This document shows positions 31,901 to 40,146 of a DNA stretch of 64,000 nucleotides, piece by piece. The stretch covers positions 62,001 through 126,000 of the forward strand of contig BGKB01000004.1 in NCBI GenBank assembly GCA_003116975.1, in the 5' to 3' direction. Source of the DNA: Aurantiochytrium sp. KH105 (lineage: Eukaryota > Sar > Bigyra > Thraustochytrida > Thraustochytriidae). The position numbers and the translations under genes are program-made. The number at the start of each line of letters is the position of its first letter. Within the stretch, counting starts at the first letter, position 1. The notes under the pieces are model-generated. The model saw only the letters and a program-made list of their open reading frames with translations. It was not told the DNA's origin and made no database searches.

Positions 31901-32802
31901 GCGAGGTTGCACATGATTTGTTCGAGAATGGCTTGGATAGTATTCATGAGGATGTCGATAACGGGCTGGACGATCCAGCTTGGAATGTCACCGACAGAGG
32001 TGTTCTCCAGACTAAAGCCGTCTGAGATGGAGAATCTGCAACCAGACTCGTCGTCCAGAAAGTCGAAGCGAGTAGGCGGCGAATAGTCAAAGTCTGGCGA
32101 GAAGAAGTTCATCGCAAAGGAGGCCCCGATGCCTCCCTCCTCGGCGCTCATCTCATTCTTGCGAAGGTAGACCTCAGTATTTCCTGTCACGGTAAAGTAA
32201 AAATTGCCAAAAATCGGCACTGGAATGCCGAGACGCATATCTTCGAAGCGAAGGCGCCCGAAGCAGTTGACCTTGAGGTCATTGATGCCTGCGTTGACGC
32301 GCTGCACATCCTCGCCGCTGACCCGGCTCAGCGCTCCAAGCGAGAGGTCCACATAGTCGACCTGAGCGTTGTCGCACCTTAGGTCATAGAGCCAGAAATC
32401 ACCGTCGGACACGATATCGCCGATTCTCCGCGTAAAGGTCAACCACAAGTAGGAGATCTCCACTTCGGTGTTCTTGACCCAGTTCGGCATATCCTCTGCG
32501 GACGCGTAGCATGAGTCGCTGTAGCTCGGGCATGGGCCCGGGTTCGTGCCGAACTGGATGCCGGCGAGCGCCGCATTGAGCTTTACGAAATCCTGTTGTA
32601 CCACGAGTTTGCGTCTCTCCTTGGCCGGGTCGCTCCTCGCCGCGGCCTCCTCAGCCGGGTCCTCGTAGCGCACGCGGACCTCGGCCTGGGACGTATCGAA
32701 TTCCAGGGCTTGCGATTGCGCCGCCAGCGTCGTAGCCAGCACCGCGACGACGGCCAGCACGACCCGTCCCGCGGCGCTCGCGACGCTCTTCACGCGTGCC
32801 AT
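25954..32802 (-). CDS. Giant secretory-pathway protein: tandem TULIP-like luminal modules fused to a PqiA/LetA-like membrane domain
   Basis: 2282 residues, ATG at 32802, no intron. A signal peptide (residues 1 to about 30) leads into about 1600 luminal/extracellular residues with at least 15 N-x-S/T sequons. Five related modules can be traced (about 75-310, 424-640, 737-940, 1077-1290, 1370-1630); each has alternating amphipathic strands, a GNLL-like turn, long helices and a closing Cys (CNLA, CPSY, SECL, DCTG, ECTG). This fold pattern resembles TULIP/BPI lipid-binding proteins. From about 1650 there are about nine membrane spans. The block MWNAGTYPLALIIFVASGAW, ending before GKWSLIDAYVLVML, matches the PqiA/LetA (PF04403) core, and a second, weaker half follows (about 1960-2200). 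PqiA/LetA proteins pair with MCE proteins in bacterial lipid transport. RRRR near 1440 could be a furin-type site. The PqiA assignment is fairly firm; TULIP is pattern-based; the transport role is inference. Confidence 0.78.
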   Translation of the reverse strand: MARVKSVASAAGRVVLAVVAVLATTLAAQSQALEFDTSQAEVRVRYEDPAEEAAARSDPAKERRKLVVQQDFVKLNAALAGIQFGTNPGPCPSYSDSCYASAEDMPNWVKNTEVEISYLWLTFTRRIGDIVSDGDFWLYDLRCDNAQVDYVDLSLGALSRVSGEDVQRVNAGINDLKVNCFGRLRFEDMRLGIPVPIFGNFYFTVTGNTEVYLRKNEMSAEEGGIGASFAMNFFSPDFDYSPPTRFDFLDDESGCRFSISDGFSLENTSVGDIPSWIVQPVIDILMNTIQAILEQIMCNLARNSAYADDGSLGPGNEFIEEISNDVAGYKAAGLRGRTEFEQDESLNPGRLPNLEDPSTWASLRTNEIFEAISVGLNDYLGGESSETGYHNDLTINEVVSILTDGTGVYEIADLKEYFELDDYPMVEFGELITRNSLRLIGFRLTDINKFDNFQIFDNGFANPDQFGTPYEHTAVTNLRLANFRFDLTWDIEMRPGDWMQTSKTTLERFTFGTGIGFQGLEMEITSYQLFQQEKLFALQVGQLVGENFAGMDVLRCAFTTFDHFRVSGLQGSADVLEDFSVVNFFDLNALILDVMDVVNTLFKPTFANDFPYILENYVRPQLNDYLDNTVFVDAPPVCPSYVPLTYAGNDRFFNLTDTLAIDAVKNLVDNLIGGDPILRNSVDINALIQATLRYLVFDRPEGAINNDPDSAYIFENPSDGTWEAFPTILVSEQYGGDIFVIDVGPFRVTDLNSIWRFLLQPAPTDDYAMNFEFTWGDGTVNLQNGSVAQVGYLGFELPISLDASVSGQKWADEDFAIRLELQLEFSGVLGLEVLKNEVFQSEIGNLLTLQCLLAVLESHSLDQFEINVNDYTYGFVFPNGPQEFTAYRIGAAFEAWNQKLQTNEYQDTIEYFLNYVIDRVQNETIKLFNTEFDPPYTRSECLTQTDPLNGTIFASALPLPSLGDISDFLRQGTTEQPNPRGDDPASWERPVVNNEPVYDLTGENNAYIAALSASITAESLQLTLQDLARTVADPRYPSILDPLYKVFELEADNSTTLRLDMSSYNYEPDTEGLIPGFNFKLKDIVVRNVDRLTNVDVLKPYTSDEGDEAKFTTQHTFEWGDNLIELNFGFELETAAIVFNASAGPDDVLHDDVDVVLQLGNVSLEALFAAAVNQTDLSLVQMGEIIYFNETTNSFGIRADAFNCTIKRLMYEGGFFVPQFQAYVPDVYGPDITTNGSFLSQEARDVVELLVELLVAVFRKQVPNFTQGPVRDLINAELDLIVSEAKLKEDCTGVEYPDYNVTGRFMNFSASTFPPRMKELIQVDLLNPVSSININKMLDRYVNEVKVGVFDLFNATELYYNGLSLGLATWYVGDFQFEGLGTGAEGAAEVTKLRLFDTTDYTYRNPYTTTTAFTTRGALEVSFALTYEFDDLFVEKSGGGRRRRQLLEAPGAGGGGGNDVSVSSSASFFEEEQEHQDRSLVRGQSRALEETRFVKNELRMGMRLTNLDFGLDLLHRIDIQQFLDLRLGNLLDLYYKPSNVPCLLSIFDEEGLRIQDFNFTAEQVRLTARCEGECTSPMLEALQDAGAITDDRASADLTEGFNTIVQAVTALAGQSDAQEYVDLAIATARRECTGIEFTFDPLEKQELTDAASLMGYAGVGILGGAIAAGLFLMPLHARRRNQLMFLAFNRLQEKSNGDLSGKGEDLLLVERRLSSMFRHPLVSTVPKFAVPFFILVAVALFIAANIGTVGATVKLTMSIAGDTTQSLPILQFTLASSINDMWNAGTYPLALIIFVASGAWPHTKSVLLLVAWFTPPTLLSHKRRGSVLEVLDSLGKWSLIDAYVLVMLQVAFRFYITSTYVAQLDFLPDDVFIVDVIVEPGLSIYLFVIATMLALVVNQYMIAKHRSVIAQDEDLEDKLNDLNTEPITVAKQALHRHVFLVPDERNLLYGFSPGAKLAAGGLVCISGLLILVGSFLNLISFTYKGIAGAMIGVLQPELQRRSYTSVGIATAISEGVPSDDAVAQLAVAFLQIVYVLFTLVAPIVLCLLLLILLYVPLHEREQRTLLFSAEIVAAWEALLVLLVAIVAAALEVSQLAQFIVESGTGDACEYIVEPLLFIGLSEEDALCFDVVAVIEGTSAVLIGGIFMLLCTEFYVFRMIRAALNDRTWQIRNRLDKHGVCPKLVEGRWPSAFLLRNSVRPVSRIRAAQHNSFSSYPSVRDGQVAPAVFVDANDDDGYNEFRGIDEYDASLGSSFFSGNRSQSSEVSSRNPSFVGGSGRNIDV

Positions 32803-33104
32803 CCTGCGCCGGGCAGCCAGCCTTCTTGCCCTCGACGTATCGCGTTGATTGTTTGCCGCTCCTCACTTCGCTTCACTTCCCTCCGCTCGCCCCTGGCATC
32901 ATCGCATTTCACGCCGGCGCCATCCAGACGGGGCTCTCCTCCTCATTCCTCCTCCTGGTACGTACCGTACCGCGGGTACGTACGCAGGCACGTGTCCCCC
33001 GAATTAGGTCTTGCGCCCAAGGCTTCTTTCTACCAGCAACTAACACATCTCTGGTCACTCCCTGTGGTGCCCGACATGGATGAGTGACAGTGATGGTGGG
33101 TGGA

Positions 33105-33166
33105 TGAATGAATGAATGAATGAATGAATGAATGAATGAATGAATGAATGAATGAATGAATGAATG
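33105..33166. repeat. GAAT tetranucleotide microsatellite
   Basis: About 15 perfect copies of gaat, 300 bp upstream of the giant membrane protein start. Confidence 0.95.
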
Positions 33167-34084
33167 CCACGCCATTCATGGCGTGCGTGCCAAGGGACCA
33201 CATGGATGCCACGACCACATGGATGGACTTGCGCTCTCTACTCCTCCGTCGTCCATTTCCTGTCCACTGCACAGCGCGCACGACACGGGCGCCCCTCGTC
33301 GTCACCGGTAGCAGAAGGAGGGAGGGAAGGAGATCAGCCAGGCCGCGGACTGCCGCAAGCAAACTCAGAAGAGCAGGCTGGCGGTGCTCGGAGGAGTAGA
33401 GTAGTAAACCACAACCAGCCGCGGCTGCGGCTCAACCAGCCGCGGCTGCGGCTTTTTGGGTCTCTCTCTCTCCAGGGCCGGATCTCCAGTATCGCGCGAT
33501 CTCGAGATCGCTGCTGGTCCAGCTCCGCCATCGTAGACACCAACGTGAACACCCGCTTTCCGCGCTTAGGGGTCGCACGGCACGCGCTGCTATTTAAACT
33601 ACAGCAAAAGGCGGCGAGTCCATTGGCCGCCGCCGTCCGTCCATCTATCCATCCGTGCAGCCATCCATGCAGCCATCCATAAAGACATCATGATGCATTG
33701 TCGAGCATCGTCTGCCCGCTCGGATCGTCGGCGCCGGGTTTCGGGTTCGCGCCGCGGATTCGGACCGGCAGCGGCCACTGCGAGCGGCCGCAGTCGCGCC
33801 CTGCACTGCGCGCAGGTACGTACTACGTACTACGGTACCGGCGGAAGCGGAGGATTCCCCGGGAGGGCAGCGCGCGCAGGGACGGCGAATCTGTTCATCC
33901 GATGGAGGGACACATCGTGCACGGTAACGTACCGGACACCAGAAAAGAGATTGGGGTATCCGGGAGGGGGAAAGACCTTGATTGGGTCTGGCCGCGTTTT
34001 GGGGGACCGCGGACGCGCGTGTAGAAAGAATACGCTTTGCAGGGAAGGAGAGGCCGGCTCGCGTGCAAACGGAAGCGCGAGGGC

Positions 34085-34170
34085 TCGCTCGGTCGCTCGG
34101 TCGCTCGGTCGCTCGCTCACTCGGTCGCTTATTCGTTCGTTCGTTCGTCCGTTCATTCGTTCGTTCGTCC
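34085..34170. repeat. GCTCGGTC / ATTCGTTCG tract
   Basis: Runs of gctcggtc, then ttcg-based units, about 200 bp upstream of the U-box/WD40 start. In-frame translation gives Arg/Ser repeats and explains a spurious N-terminal extension of that ORF. Confidence 0.85.
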
Positions 34171-34363
34171 TCGCGCGAGAGACGCGCTTCGCGTGAAGCG
34201 TAGACGTCGCGAGCCTCGTTTCCTTTTTCCGCGGGACGCGGAAAGATTAAAGATCTGCTGCGACGTCTTCGAGCAGAACAAGTCGAAGTCTGCAGGGCGT
34301 TCGCCTTCGCCTTCGCGTGCGCCTTCGCCCTCGCCTTTGCATCGCCCGCTTGCCTGCAGCACG

Positions 34364-36229
34364 ATGAGCGACAAGGACAATGAGCTGGACAACTGGACGT
34401 GCCCAATCCTACAAACCATCATGCGAGACCCCGTCGTCGCTGCAGATGGACACACTTATGAGCGAGCAGCGATGGAAGAATGGTTCCGGAGCTGCAATGA
34501 CGCTCAAGTGACCTCGCCCATGACGGGTTTTCCCCTGCCAAGTAGGATCCTCTTTGCCAATCACAACCTGCGCAAGTCTATTGCGGACTATATCGCGCGA
34601 AATCCGGATGCCGAAAAAGACATGACGACCAAGGAGGAAATCGCAGCTCTCGTGGAACGCTTCCGCTCGGGCGGCGAAGCACGCCCCGACTCACCACCCC
34701 TCATTGACCTGCGCTCTGACGCAGAAATCGCCGCTGCGAACGCAGCAGCAGCCAAAGAAGCTTCAGCGGCATCAACACCCGTCGATACCTCGAACGGCGT
34801 GCAGGTTCATATGGTTCGGCCGCCGCAAACTTCAGGCGCTTACGCGGCGAGCGCGAGCGCAGCTCCCCCCACTGCTGCAGCTGTCGCAACTCGTGCCAGC
34901 TACACGCTCGCACCGCCGTCGACTTTACTTATTGGGTCGCGAATCTCTCATCATAGCCAGTCAAATGAACTTGACCTCTGGGAGGCCGATGACAGAGGGT
35001 TCTTCAGGTCTCGCGCTCGAACGAGAATGAGCAATAACGCAACGTTTACATGCGCTGCCATGCTCCGGGTGCCCAGCAGTGATGTAGACCGCAACGTGGA
35101 GCGACAATTTGTCGTCACAGGCGGCTCTTCAGGCGCTTTGTCCGTTTGGGCTTATGCACACCGAGATGGTCCAAAACTCGATTGCGTTCAGACAAACGCA
35201 TCGCTCGCACGCGCTCACTCAGAGGGCATCACCTGCGTTTCGAGCTGGGCGCACAGCGTTTCAATTGACGAGCCCGCAAGTCGACCCATTCTGGTCAGCG
35301 GCTCGCGCGATCGCTCGGTGAAAATTTGGCGCGCGGCGACTGCAGCACCCTCAGCGGGTGGATCTTGGAATTTCGACCTCGCCGCCAATCTCGAGAAACA
35401 CACTGATTTCGTAACTTGCTGTGAAATTGAAGTGGGATCTGGAACGCTCGTCACGGGTGGCGGGGACTGGAAGACGTGTCTGTGGGACCTCCACCGTCTC
35501 GATGCGGGATGTATTAGCGAGTTTGAGGCTCACTCGTACGCCGTGCGATGCTGCGCGTGGTCCACCTCGGGTCAGTATGCGGTGAACGGATACGAGCATG
35601 GACATCGTGTAGGCGCTTCAGGACTGGCTGCGGCTGCAGGAGCCTGTTTTGCCTCTGGTGGCGATGACGAAATGGTCTACGTGACGGACCCGCGCTCAAG
35701 CGGCAATGGTAGGGTCGCGCAACTCTCCACGGGCGCTGCCGTGCTAAGCATGTGCTGGGGCCCCACCGACGATGCTCCGGGCGCGCTGCCTTGGCTCGCT
35801 GCGGGCGGTGGGGTACCTCTCGATTCCTTCAACGCAAGTTCTGATAATATTGGCGGGTGGGTTCGCGTCTGGGATCCTCGCATGTGGAAACCTGTCGGCG
35901 ATTGCTGTAGTTTTGGAGCGACCCCCATTCAAGACCCTTCTGGCGCTGTCTACGATGCGGCTGCCAGTTCTCGAACCCTTCAGGTGCACCGCGCGTCGAG
36001 CTCGGAGTGGGAATCGGACAAATCTCGCGAGGCGCACTCTACAATGGTCTCCGGCCTTTCTCCCGTTCGGGTTGCCGACGGCACAATCGCTCTGGCAAGT
36101 GTCGGTGACGACCACTTTCTGCGTCTTTGGAAACTTCCTCGCGGTGTAGGGGACAGCATGCTCAAGCCTGCACTATTGCAGGCGATCCGAACCAACTCCT
36201 CACCGTGCTACGTCGGGCTCTTGGCTTAA
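34364..36229 (+). CDS. U-box and WD40-repeat protein (probable E3 ubiquitin ligase)
   Basis: 621 residues from the ATG at 34364 (MSDKDNELDNWTCPILQTIM). The U-box occupies residues about 8-82: CPILQTIMRDPVVAADGHTY, ERAAMEEWF, then TSPMTGFPLP and the LRKSIADYI helix. Ala/Ser linker follows (about 115-185). WD40 repeats run from about residue 225 to the end: FVVTGGSSGALSVWAY, ILVSGSRDRSVKIWRA, TLVTGGGDWKTCLWDL, CFASGGDDEMVYVTD, ALASVGDDHFLRLWKLP. U-boxes recruit E2 enzymes, so this is a predicted ligase with a propeller for substrate recognition. In the animal protein WDSUB1 the order is WD40-SAM-U-box, so here the U-box is at the opposite end and no SAM domain is seen. Substrate unknown. Confidence 0.87.
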   Translation: MSDKDNELDNWTCPILQTIMRDPVVAADGHTYERAAMEEWFRSCNDAQVTSPMTGFPLPSRILFANHNLRKSIADYIARNPDAEKDMTTKEEIAALVERFRSGGEARPDSPPLIDLRSDAEIAAANAAAAKEASAASTPVDTSNGVQVHMVRPPQTSGAYAASASAAPPTAAAVATRASYTLAPPSTLLIGSRISHHSQSNELDLWEADDRGFFRSRARTRMSNNATFTCAAMLRVPSSDVDRNVERQFVVTGGSSGALSVWAYAHRDGPKLDCVQTNASLARAHSEGITCVSSWAHSVSIDEPASRPILVSGSRDRSVKIWRAATAAPSAGGSWNFDLAANLEKHTDFVTCCEIEVGSGTLVTGGGDWKTCLWDLHRLDAGCISEFEAHSYAVRCCAWSTSGQYAVNGYEHGHRVGASGLAAAAGACFASGGDDEMVYVTDPRSSGNGRVAQLSTGAAVLSMCWGPTDDAPGALPWLAAGGGVPLDSFNASSDNIGGWVRVWDPRMWKPVGDCCSFGATPIQDPSGAVYDAAASSRTLQVHRASSSEWESDKSREAHSTMVSGLSPVRVADGTIALASVGDDHFLRLWKLPRGVGDSMLKPALLQAIRTNSSPCYVGLLA

Positions 36230-36461
36230 TTAATGATGACGAAAAAGGTGCTCGCGCTAATACGCTTAGCACGCACGTTTGCAGCTCTCTTTGTTGAGAA
36301 AACTGTTAAGATGTCATCTCGAAAGCCGCGTCTGCATTTGCAGAACATTCCTTGATTCGGGTATCTTGGCCGTTTGTCAATAAAGCTATCATACAGACTA
36401 CAAGCCAATCCTCGCGTAAAAGCTCACAACTCAAGTCTATTTTATTATTATTATTTCCTTT

Positions 36462-39400
36462 TTACAAATTGTCCTCATCAAACACAAAGGGAAAACGAAA
36501 GAGATCGTCGCGACCAATTTGCGTGTGTTTAACGCGCAAATATGGCTCCCCCACAGGCAGCGACGAGTTTGCCAGCCACTGTCGACATTGTACGAGCTGC
36601 TGTCGACGCTTTGCTCGCGCTTTACGCGATGGCGTGTACGCTTGATCGTAGTTATCCGAGTGTAAATAGTCGAAAAGAGCCTGTGTCATGCGCTTTGCTT
36701 CTTCAGGAAACTCCCCGAGAACGCTCGTCATCTCGGCTGGATCGGCCTCGAGGTCGTATAGCTCGATGGGGTCCAGCTTCCGAGGAATCGCCTGGCGCGG
36801 ATCACGAGGTTCTGCATAAAGCTTGAAACGTCCTCTTCGAACTGCGAAGCGCGCACTGTGGGCCATGCAGTCCGCTCCATGAGCCCATCCTCGAAACTCA
36901 AAGAGAAGACTACGATCCTCATTGGCCGAGAAAAGGTCGACACCTTCAACGGCGCTTGTTAAGCTGGCATTGAGTGAAATGCCCGCATACCGAGCCACCG
37001 TTGGCAAAATGTCTGCCGTCATTCCAGGTCGGGACCACAGCGTATTTGCGGCAAGCCCAGGGCCGCGCATCACAAGCGGGACACGAAGCCCTCCTTCGTA
37101 CAAGGAGCGCTTGCCGCCACGAAAAGGCCCTGCAGACCCTTGGCTCGCAAAGTAGACACCCGCATTTTCAGGACCGTTGTCCGATAGGTAGACAATGAGT
37201 ACATCATCGCGCAAGCCCTGGCTGTCTATCCAGTCGACAAGACGCCCAACTTGCTGGTCATGGTCCTTCAAGAGAGCGCGGTAAATTTGCAGTGGCAAGT
37301 GTGGGTCTGCTGCCTCATTTGGAAATCGTTCCTTCTCAACAAGGGAAGCAAATTGTCGTTCTGGAAACGGCAGCTTGGCAAACCCGAGGCCAAGTTCACG
37401 TGCCTGCTGGCCGTCTTCAGCCAGGTTAAGCGGCGCATGCGCGTTCTGAAACCAGACATTGACGAAGAACCTTTCCTTGCGTTCGACACGTGCACGTAAG
37501 AACTCAATTGCCTGCGTGACCAAATCGCGTTGAATATGCGAAGCAAAGTACATATCGTTGTGCTCGTATGTGGCCGAGCTCGGTAGCACTCCTTTAGAAG
37601 CCGAATACACTTTGGCTTCGTCGATGCCATACGATGGATGCAGAGGCGACCGATGGGCCTCGGTTTTGGGCAAGTTGCCAAGGTGCCACTTGCCAAAGTG
37701 ACCCGTGACAAAGCCTGCCTCGCGGAAAAGCCTACTAAGATACACGTTGGGACGCGCACGTGGGACAATCGGGTCCTGCAATGGTGCTTGCGCATTCGTG
37801 GGCGGTTCATCCGTGGCTGCGCCCAGATATGGCGTCACGCCAAAATATTCGCTCTCTGCTGCCGAAGTTGCTGTCTGCCAGTGCATCGCCACAGCGCTGT
37901 GAAACGGGTATCGACCCGTCATCAGCGAGGCGCGCGTTGGCGAGCAAACCGCCGCATTGGCATAAAAGTTGGAAAACACCACCCCCTGACTCGCGAGTCG
38001 ATCCAAAGATGGAGTGTTTGGTCGGAAAACAGAACCCCCAGCGCGGTTCATGTAGCTGTCGTCGTTGTCGTGAGGCTCACTTTGTACAGGGGCATTGAAA
38101 CCGGACAGGTCACCAAATCCCAAGTCGTCCGCAAGCATGATGATGATACCACGTACGTTTTTCTGTGCAGCCCTCGCTTTGTTTTCTTGGGCGGAAGTCA
38201 TTTTTTGTCGTGTGGAAAAGGCAGCCTCAAAGTGCTCCCGACAGCTACCTCGCACGCTCGCGCGTGGTGTTGTATCAGGGTACATTTCCGCGTGCCATGT
38301 TTGGAGACCTGCAATGTGATGAGCGGCTATACTTTGCAGTTTGGACACCTTGACGAGATTGGCTCGCTCGTAGTGGCCCTGGTGTGCCGCACCTTCGTCA
38401 TGAACTCGGTAAAGCTCCACATGCAATGGGTTGGATACATTGCCGAGTTCGCTCGGCTCGAGGAAAAGTTTGTATTTGTGGTCATACATGATGGCGAGGC
38501 GCGGCGCCACCTCGATGCAATGGCTGTCCGGCGTGGGCTCTCGCCACTCCCAAACGAGCGGGGCACGCCGTAAAGGGAGAGATCCTGGCCCTAAAAAATA
38601 AGCCGAGTGGTCGATGCCGTCTCGTTCGGCCGATCCCTTTAACGTCGGTATTCCGAAAAAGGATACACATGTGGGTGCCCAATCAAGAGCGCTCACGAGA
38701 TGCGGTCGGCTCTGAGGCGTGTGAGTGACCACGGATGGGCTCGTCCAGACCAGAAATGGCACGCGAATACCGCCATCGTAAAGCGAACGTTTTTTGCCTC
38801 GATAGTGCGTGCTTCCAGCGGCGTGGCCATAGATTTCGGGAGTCTCGGGTCCATTTGTGCTCGAAACCGCGGCCAGAAACGGGACGTTTGGCGCCGTTGC
38901 AAAGAGTGTGTCGATTACATTCCCAACGAGCTCGCGCTCTCTGCGTTTGTTCGCTCGATGAATCATGCGAGGACATGATTTGTATCGATGAGGATGCGTT
39001 GTGCGTCTGCGAATGTCGCGGCAGGTGGGTGAATCGTCCGAGACGCCAGGCTCGCGCTCGAGCAGCTCGCGCGCCCAAGATCCGGATTCGAAGGCGAGAT
39101 CAACGGGCGGGAGCCACACTTGTGCATAGAATCGTTGATTCGCATCTACGCAGCGCTTAATAAAGTGCTGTGCTGCGCGCACAGCTTGCTGCGCGTCTGC
39201 CGTGATGAGATGGTCGTCGGTGTCCGCGGCAATGTCAGAAGGGAGATCCCAAGTTCCAAAGTGGCCAACTTTGACATTGGCGGCGCGCAGTGTTTTCAGT
39301 AGCGCGTTGTGATCCGCTGGTATAAGCGAGTAGTCAGAAATATCTTGGGCGTGAAGCGTACCATGGCGGGAGGGATGCTGGCCCGTGATCCAGGCAAGCT

Positions 39401-39782
39401 GGGATGGAACCGTGTCGGGGCTGGCGACACGGAAACTCGTATACGACGTTGGTCGTGAACTTGTGATGTTTTTCCCTCGTGGAATTGCAGCGGGGCCCTC
39501 GGCCGCAAGGTCACCGGTGCCAACGTCTGGTAAGAGGACTAAAAGCACGCCGTCCAAGGTTTGGCTTGACTGAGAGGATGGAGCTTGGGCGTCGTGCCCT
39601 TGCAATTCAGAAAAGATTCCAACGAGGGTAATGTTGTCAAGCGCTTGGGCTTGTCGCCACCGAATGAGACAATCAATCAGCACGACGACCGCAAAGCCGA
39701 GGAGGATGGTCACGCACGTGCGGCGTTTGACGCGTTTTCCACCCGCATCCTTTTCGAATGGCGCGACTTTGGCGAGGCGCAT
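36462..39782 (-). CDS. Double sulfatase: degenerate N-terminal and intact C-terminal sulfatase domains, type II membrane anchor
   Basis: 1106 residues, ATG at 39782. A basic start followed by TCVTILLGFAVVVLIDCLI (about 22-40) predicts a type II signal anchor, as in Golgi or cell-surface enzymes. The C-terminal domain (about 540-1080) has the sulfatase signature CSPTRASLMTGRYP with Cys613 for formylglycine conversion, metal ligands in MLADDLGFGD and LSDNGPE, and GHFGKWHLG. The N-terminal domain (about 75-510) aligns but is degraded: TVPSQ replaces CSPTR (Thr124 for Cys), LLPDVGTGD loses one Asp, SSTNGPE replaces SDNGPE, and GHFGTWDLP replaces GHFGKWHLG, while GKKRSLYDGGIRVPF is kept. Only the second domain is expected to hydrolyse sulfate esters, likely of a polysaccharide; substrate not readable. 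Convergent with the U-box gene, 232 bp away. Confidence 0.88.
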   Translation of the reverse strand: MRLAKVAPFEKDAGGKRVKRRTCVTILLGFAVVVLIDCLIRWRQAQALDNITLVGIFSELQGHDAQAPSSQSSQTLDGVLLVLLPDVGTGDLAAEGPAAIPRGKNITSSRPTSYTSFRVASPDTVPSQLAWITGQHPSRHGTLHAQDISDYSLIPADHNALLKTLRAANVKVGHFGTWDLPSDIAADTDDHLITADAQQAVRAAQHFIKRCVDANQRFYAQVWLPPVDLAFESGSWARELLEREPGVSDDSPTCRDIRRRTTHPHRYKSCPRMIHRANKRRERELVGNVIDTLFATAPNVPFLAAVSSTNGPETPEIYGHAAGSTHYRGKKRSLYDGGIRVPFLVWTSPSVVTHTPQSRPHLVSALDWAPTCVSFFGIPTLKGSAERDGIDHSAYFLGPGSLPLRRAPLVWEWREPTPDSHCIEVAPRLAIMYDHKYKLFLEPSELGNVSNPLHVELYRVHDEGAAHQGHYERANLVKVSKLQSIAAHHIAGLQTWHAEMYPDTTPRASVRGSCREHFEAAFSTRQKMTSAQENKARAAQKNVRGIIIMLADDLGFGDLSGFNAPVQSEPHDNDDSYMNRAGGSVFRPNTPSLDRLASQGVVFSNFYANAAVCSPTRASLMTGRYPFHSAVAMHWQTATSAAESEYFGVTPYLGAATDEPPTNAQAPLQDPIVPRARPNVYLSRLFREAGFVTGHFGKWHLGNLPKTEAHRSPLHPSYGIDEAKVYSASKGVLPSSATYEHNDMYFASHIQRDLVTQAIEFLRARVERKERFFVNVWFQNAHAPLNLAEDGQQARELGLGFAKLPFPERQFASLVEKERFPNEAADPHLPLQIYRALLKDHDQQVGRLVDWIDSQGLRDDVLIVYLSDNGPENAGVYFASQGSAGPFRGGKRSLYEGGLRVPLVMRGPGLAANTLWSRPGMTADILPTVARYAGISLNASLTSAVEGVDLFSANEDRSLLFEFRGWAHGADCMAHSARFAVRRGRFKLYAEPRDPRQAIPRKLDPIELYDLEADPAEMTSVLGEFPEEAKRMTQALFDYLHSDNYDQAYTPSRKARAKRRQQLVQCRQWLANSSLPVGEPYLRVKHTQIGRDDLFRFPFVFDEDNL

Positions 39783-40146
39783 CTTTACTTCCTATATGTT
39801 GTGTACAGCTCGCTCACACCGCTCGTCTTTCTCCCGCTTCCTTCCCCCGCCACCGCTCCCCCGCGCGCCGTACCCGCGGAGCGACGCACGCCGCGCCGCG
39901 CCGGGCTGGTTTGGGCTGCAAACTTTTGTTTTGCGTGGGCACGCCGCGGCACTGCTTTGAGTATTGGCCCAGAAAGAAAGAGGAAACAAGGAACTCCTAT
40001 GAAAGACAGGCAGCCTGCCGCTGCCTCCCTAGTAGGCCTGTATACGTTGATGGGCTCTAAAAAAAAGTGTAGAAGATGACTAATGTTTGCTAGCGAAAAA
40101 AGAGTGGGCCCGTGCTGTTCATTGCAGCCGGGCTGACTGGCGGGTC
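39783..40146. other. Intergenic region upstream of the sulfatase
   Basis: Lies between the sulfatase start and the TMX2-like stop codon (both minus strand). Pyrimidine-rich near the sulfatase start; TAGGCCT motif at 40033-40039. No ORF. Confidence 0.6.

Larger units (their letters stand above)
32803..34363. other. Divergent intergenic region with GAAT and TTCG repeats
   Basis: Upstream of the giant membrane protein (-) and the U-box/WD40 gene (+). Holds GTAC-rich palindromic stretches near 32956-32985 and 33813-33838, a GAAT microsatellite, a direct repeat of aaccagccgcggctgcggct near 33414-33452, and a GCTCGGTC/ATTCGTTCG tract ahead of the downstream gene. No credible ORF. Confidence 0.65.
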
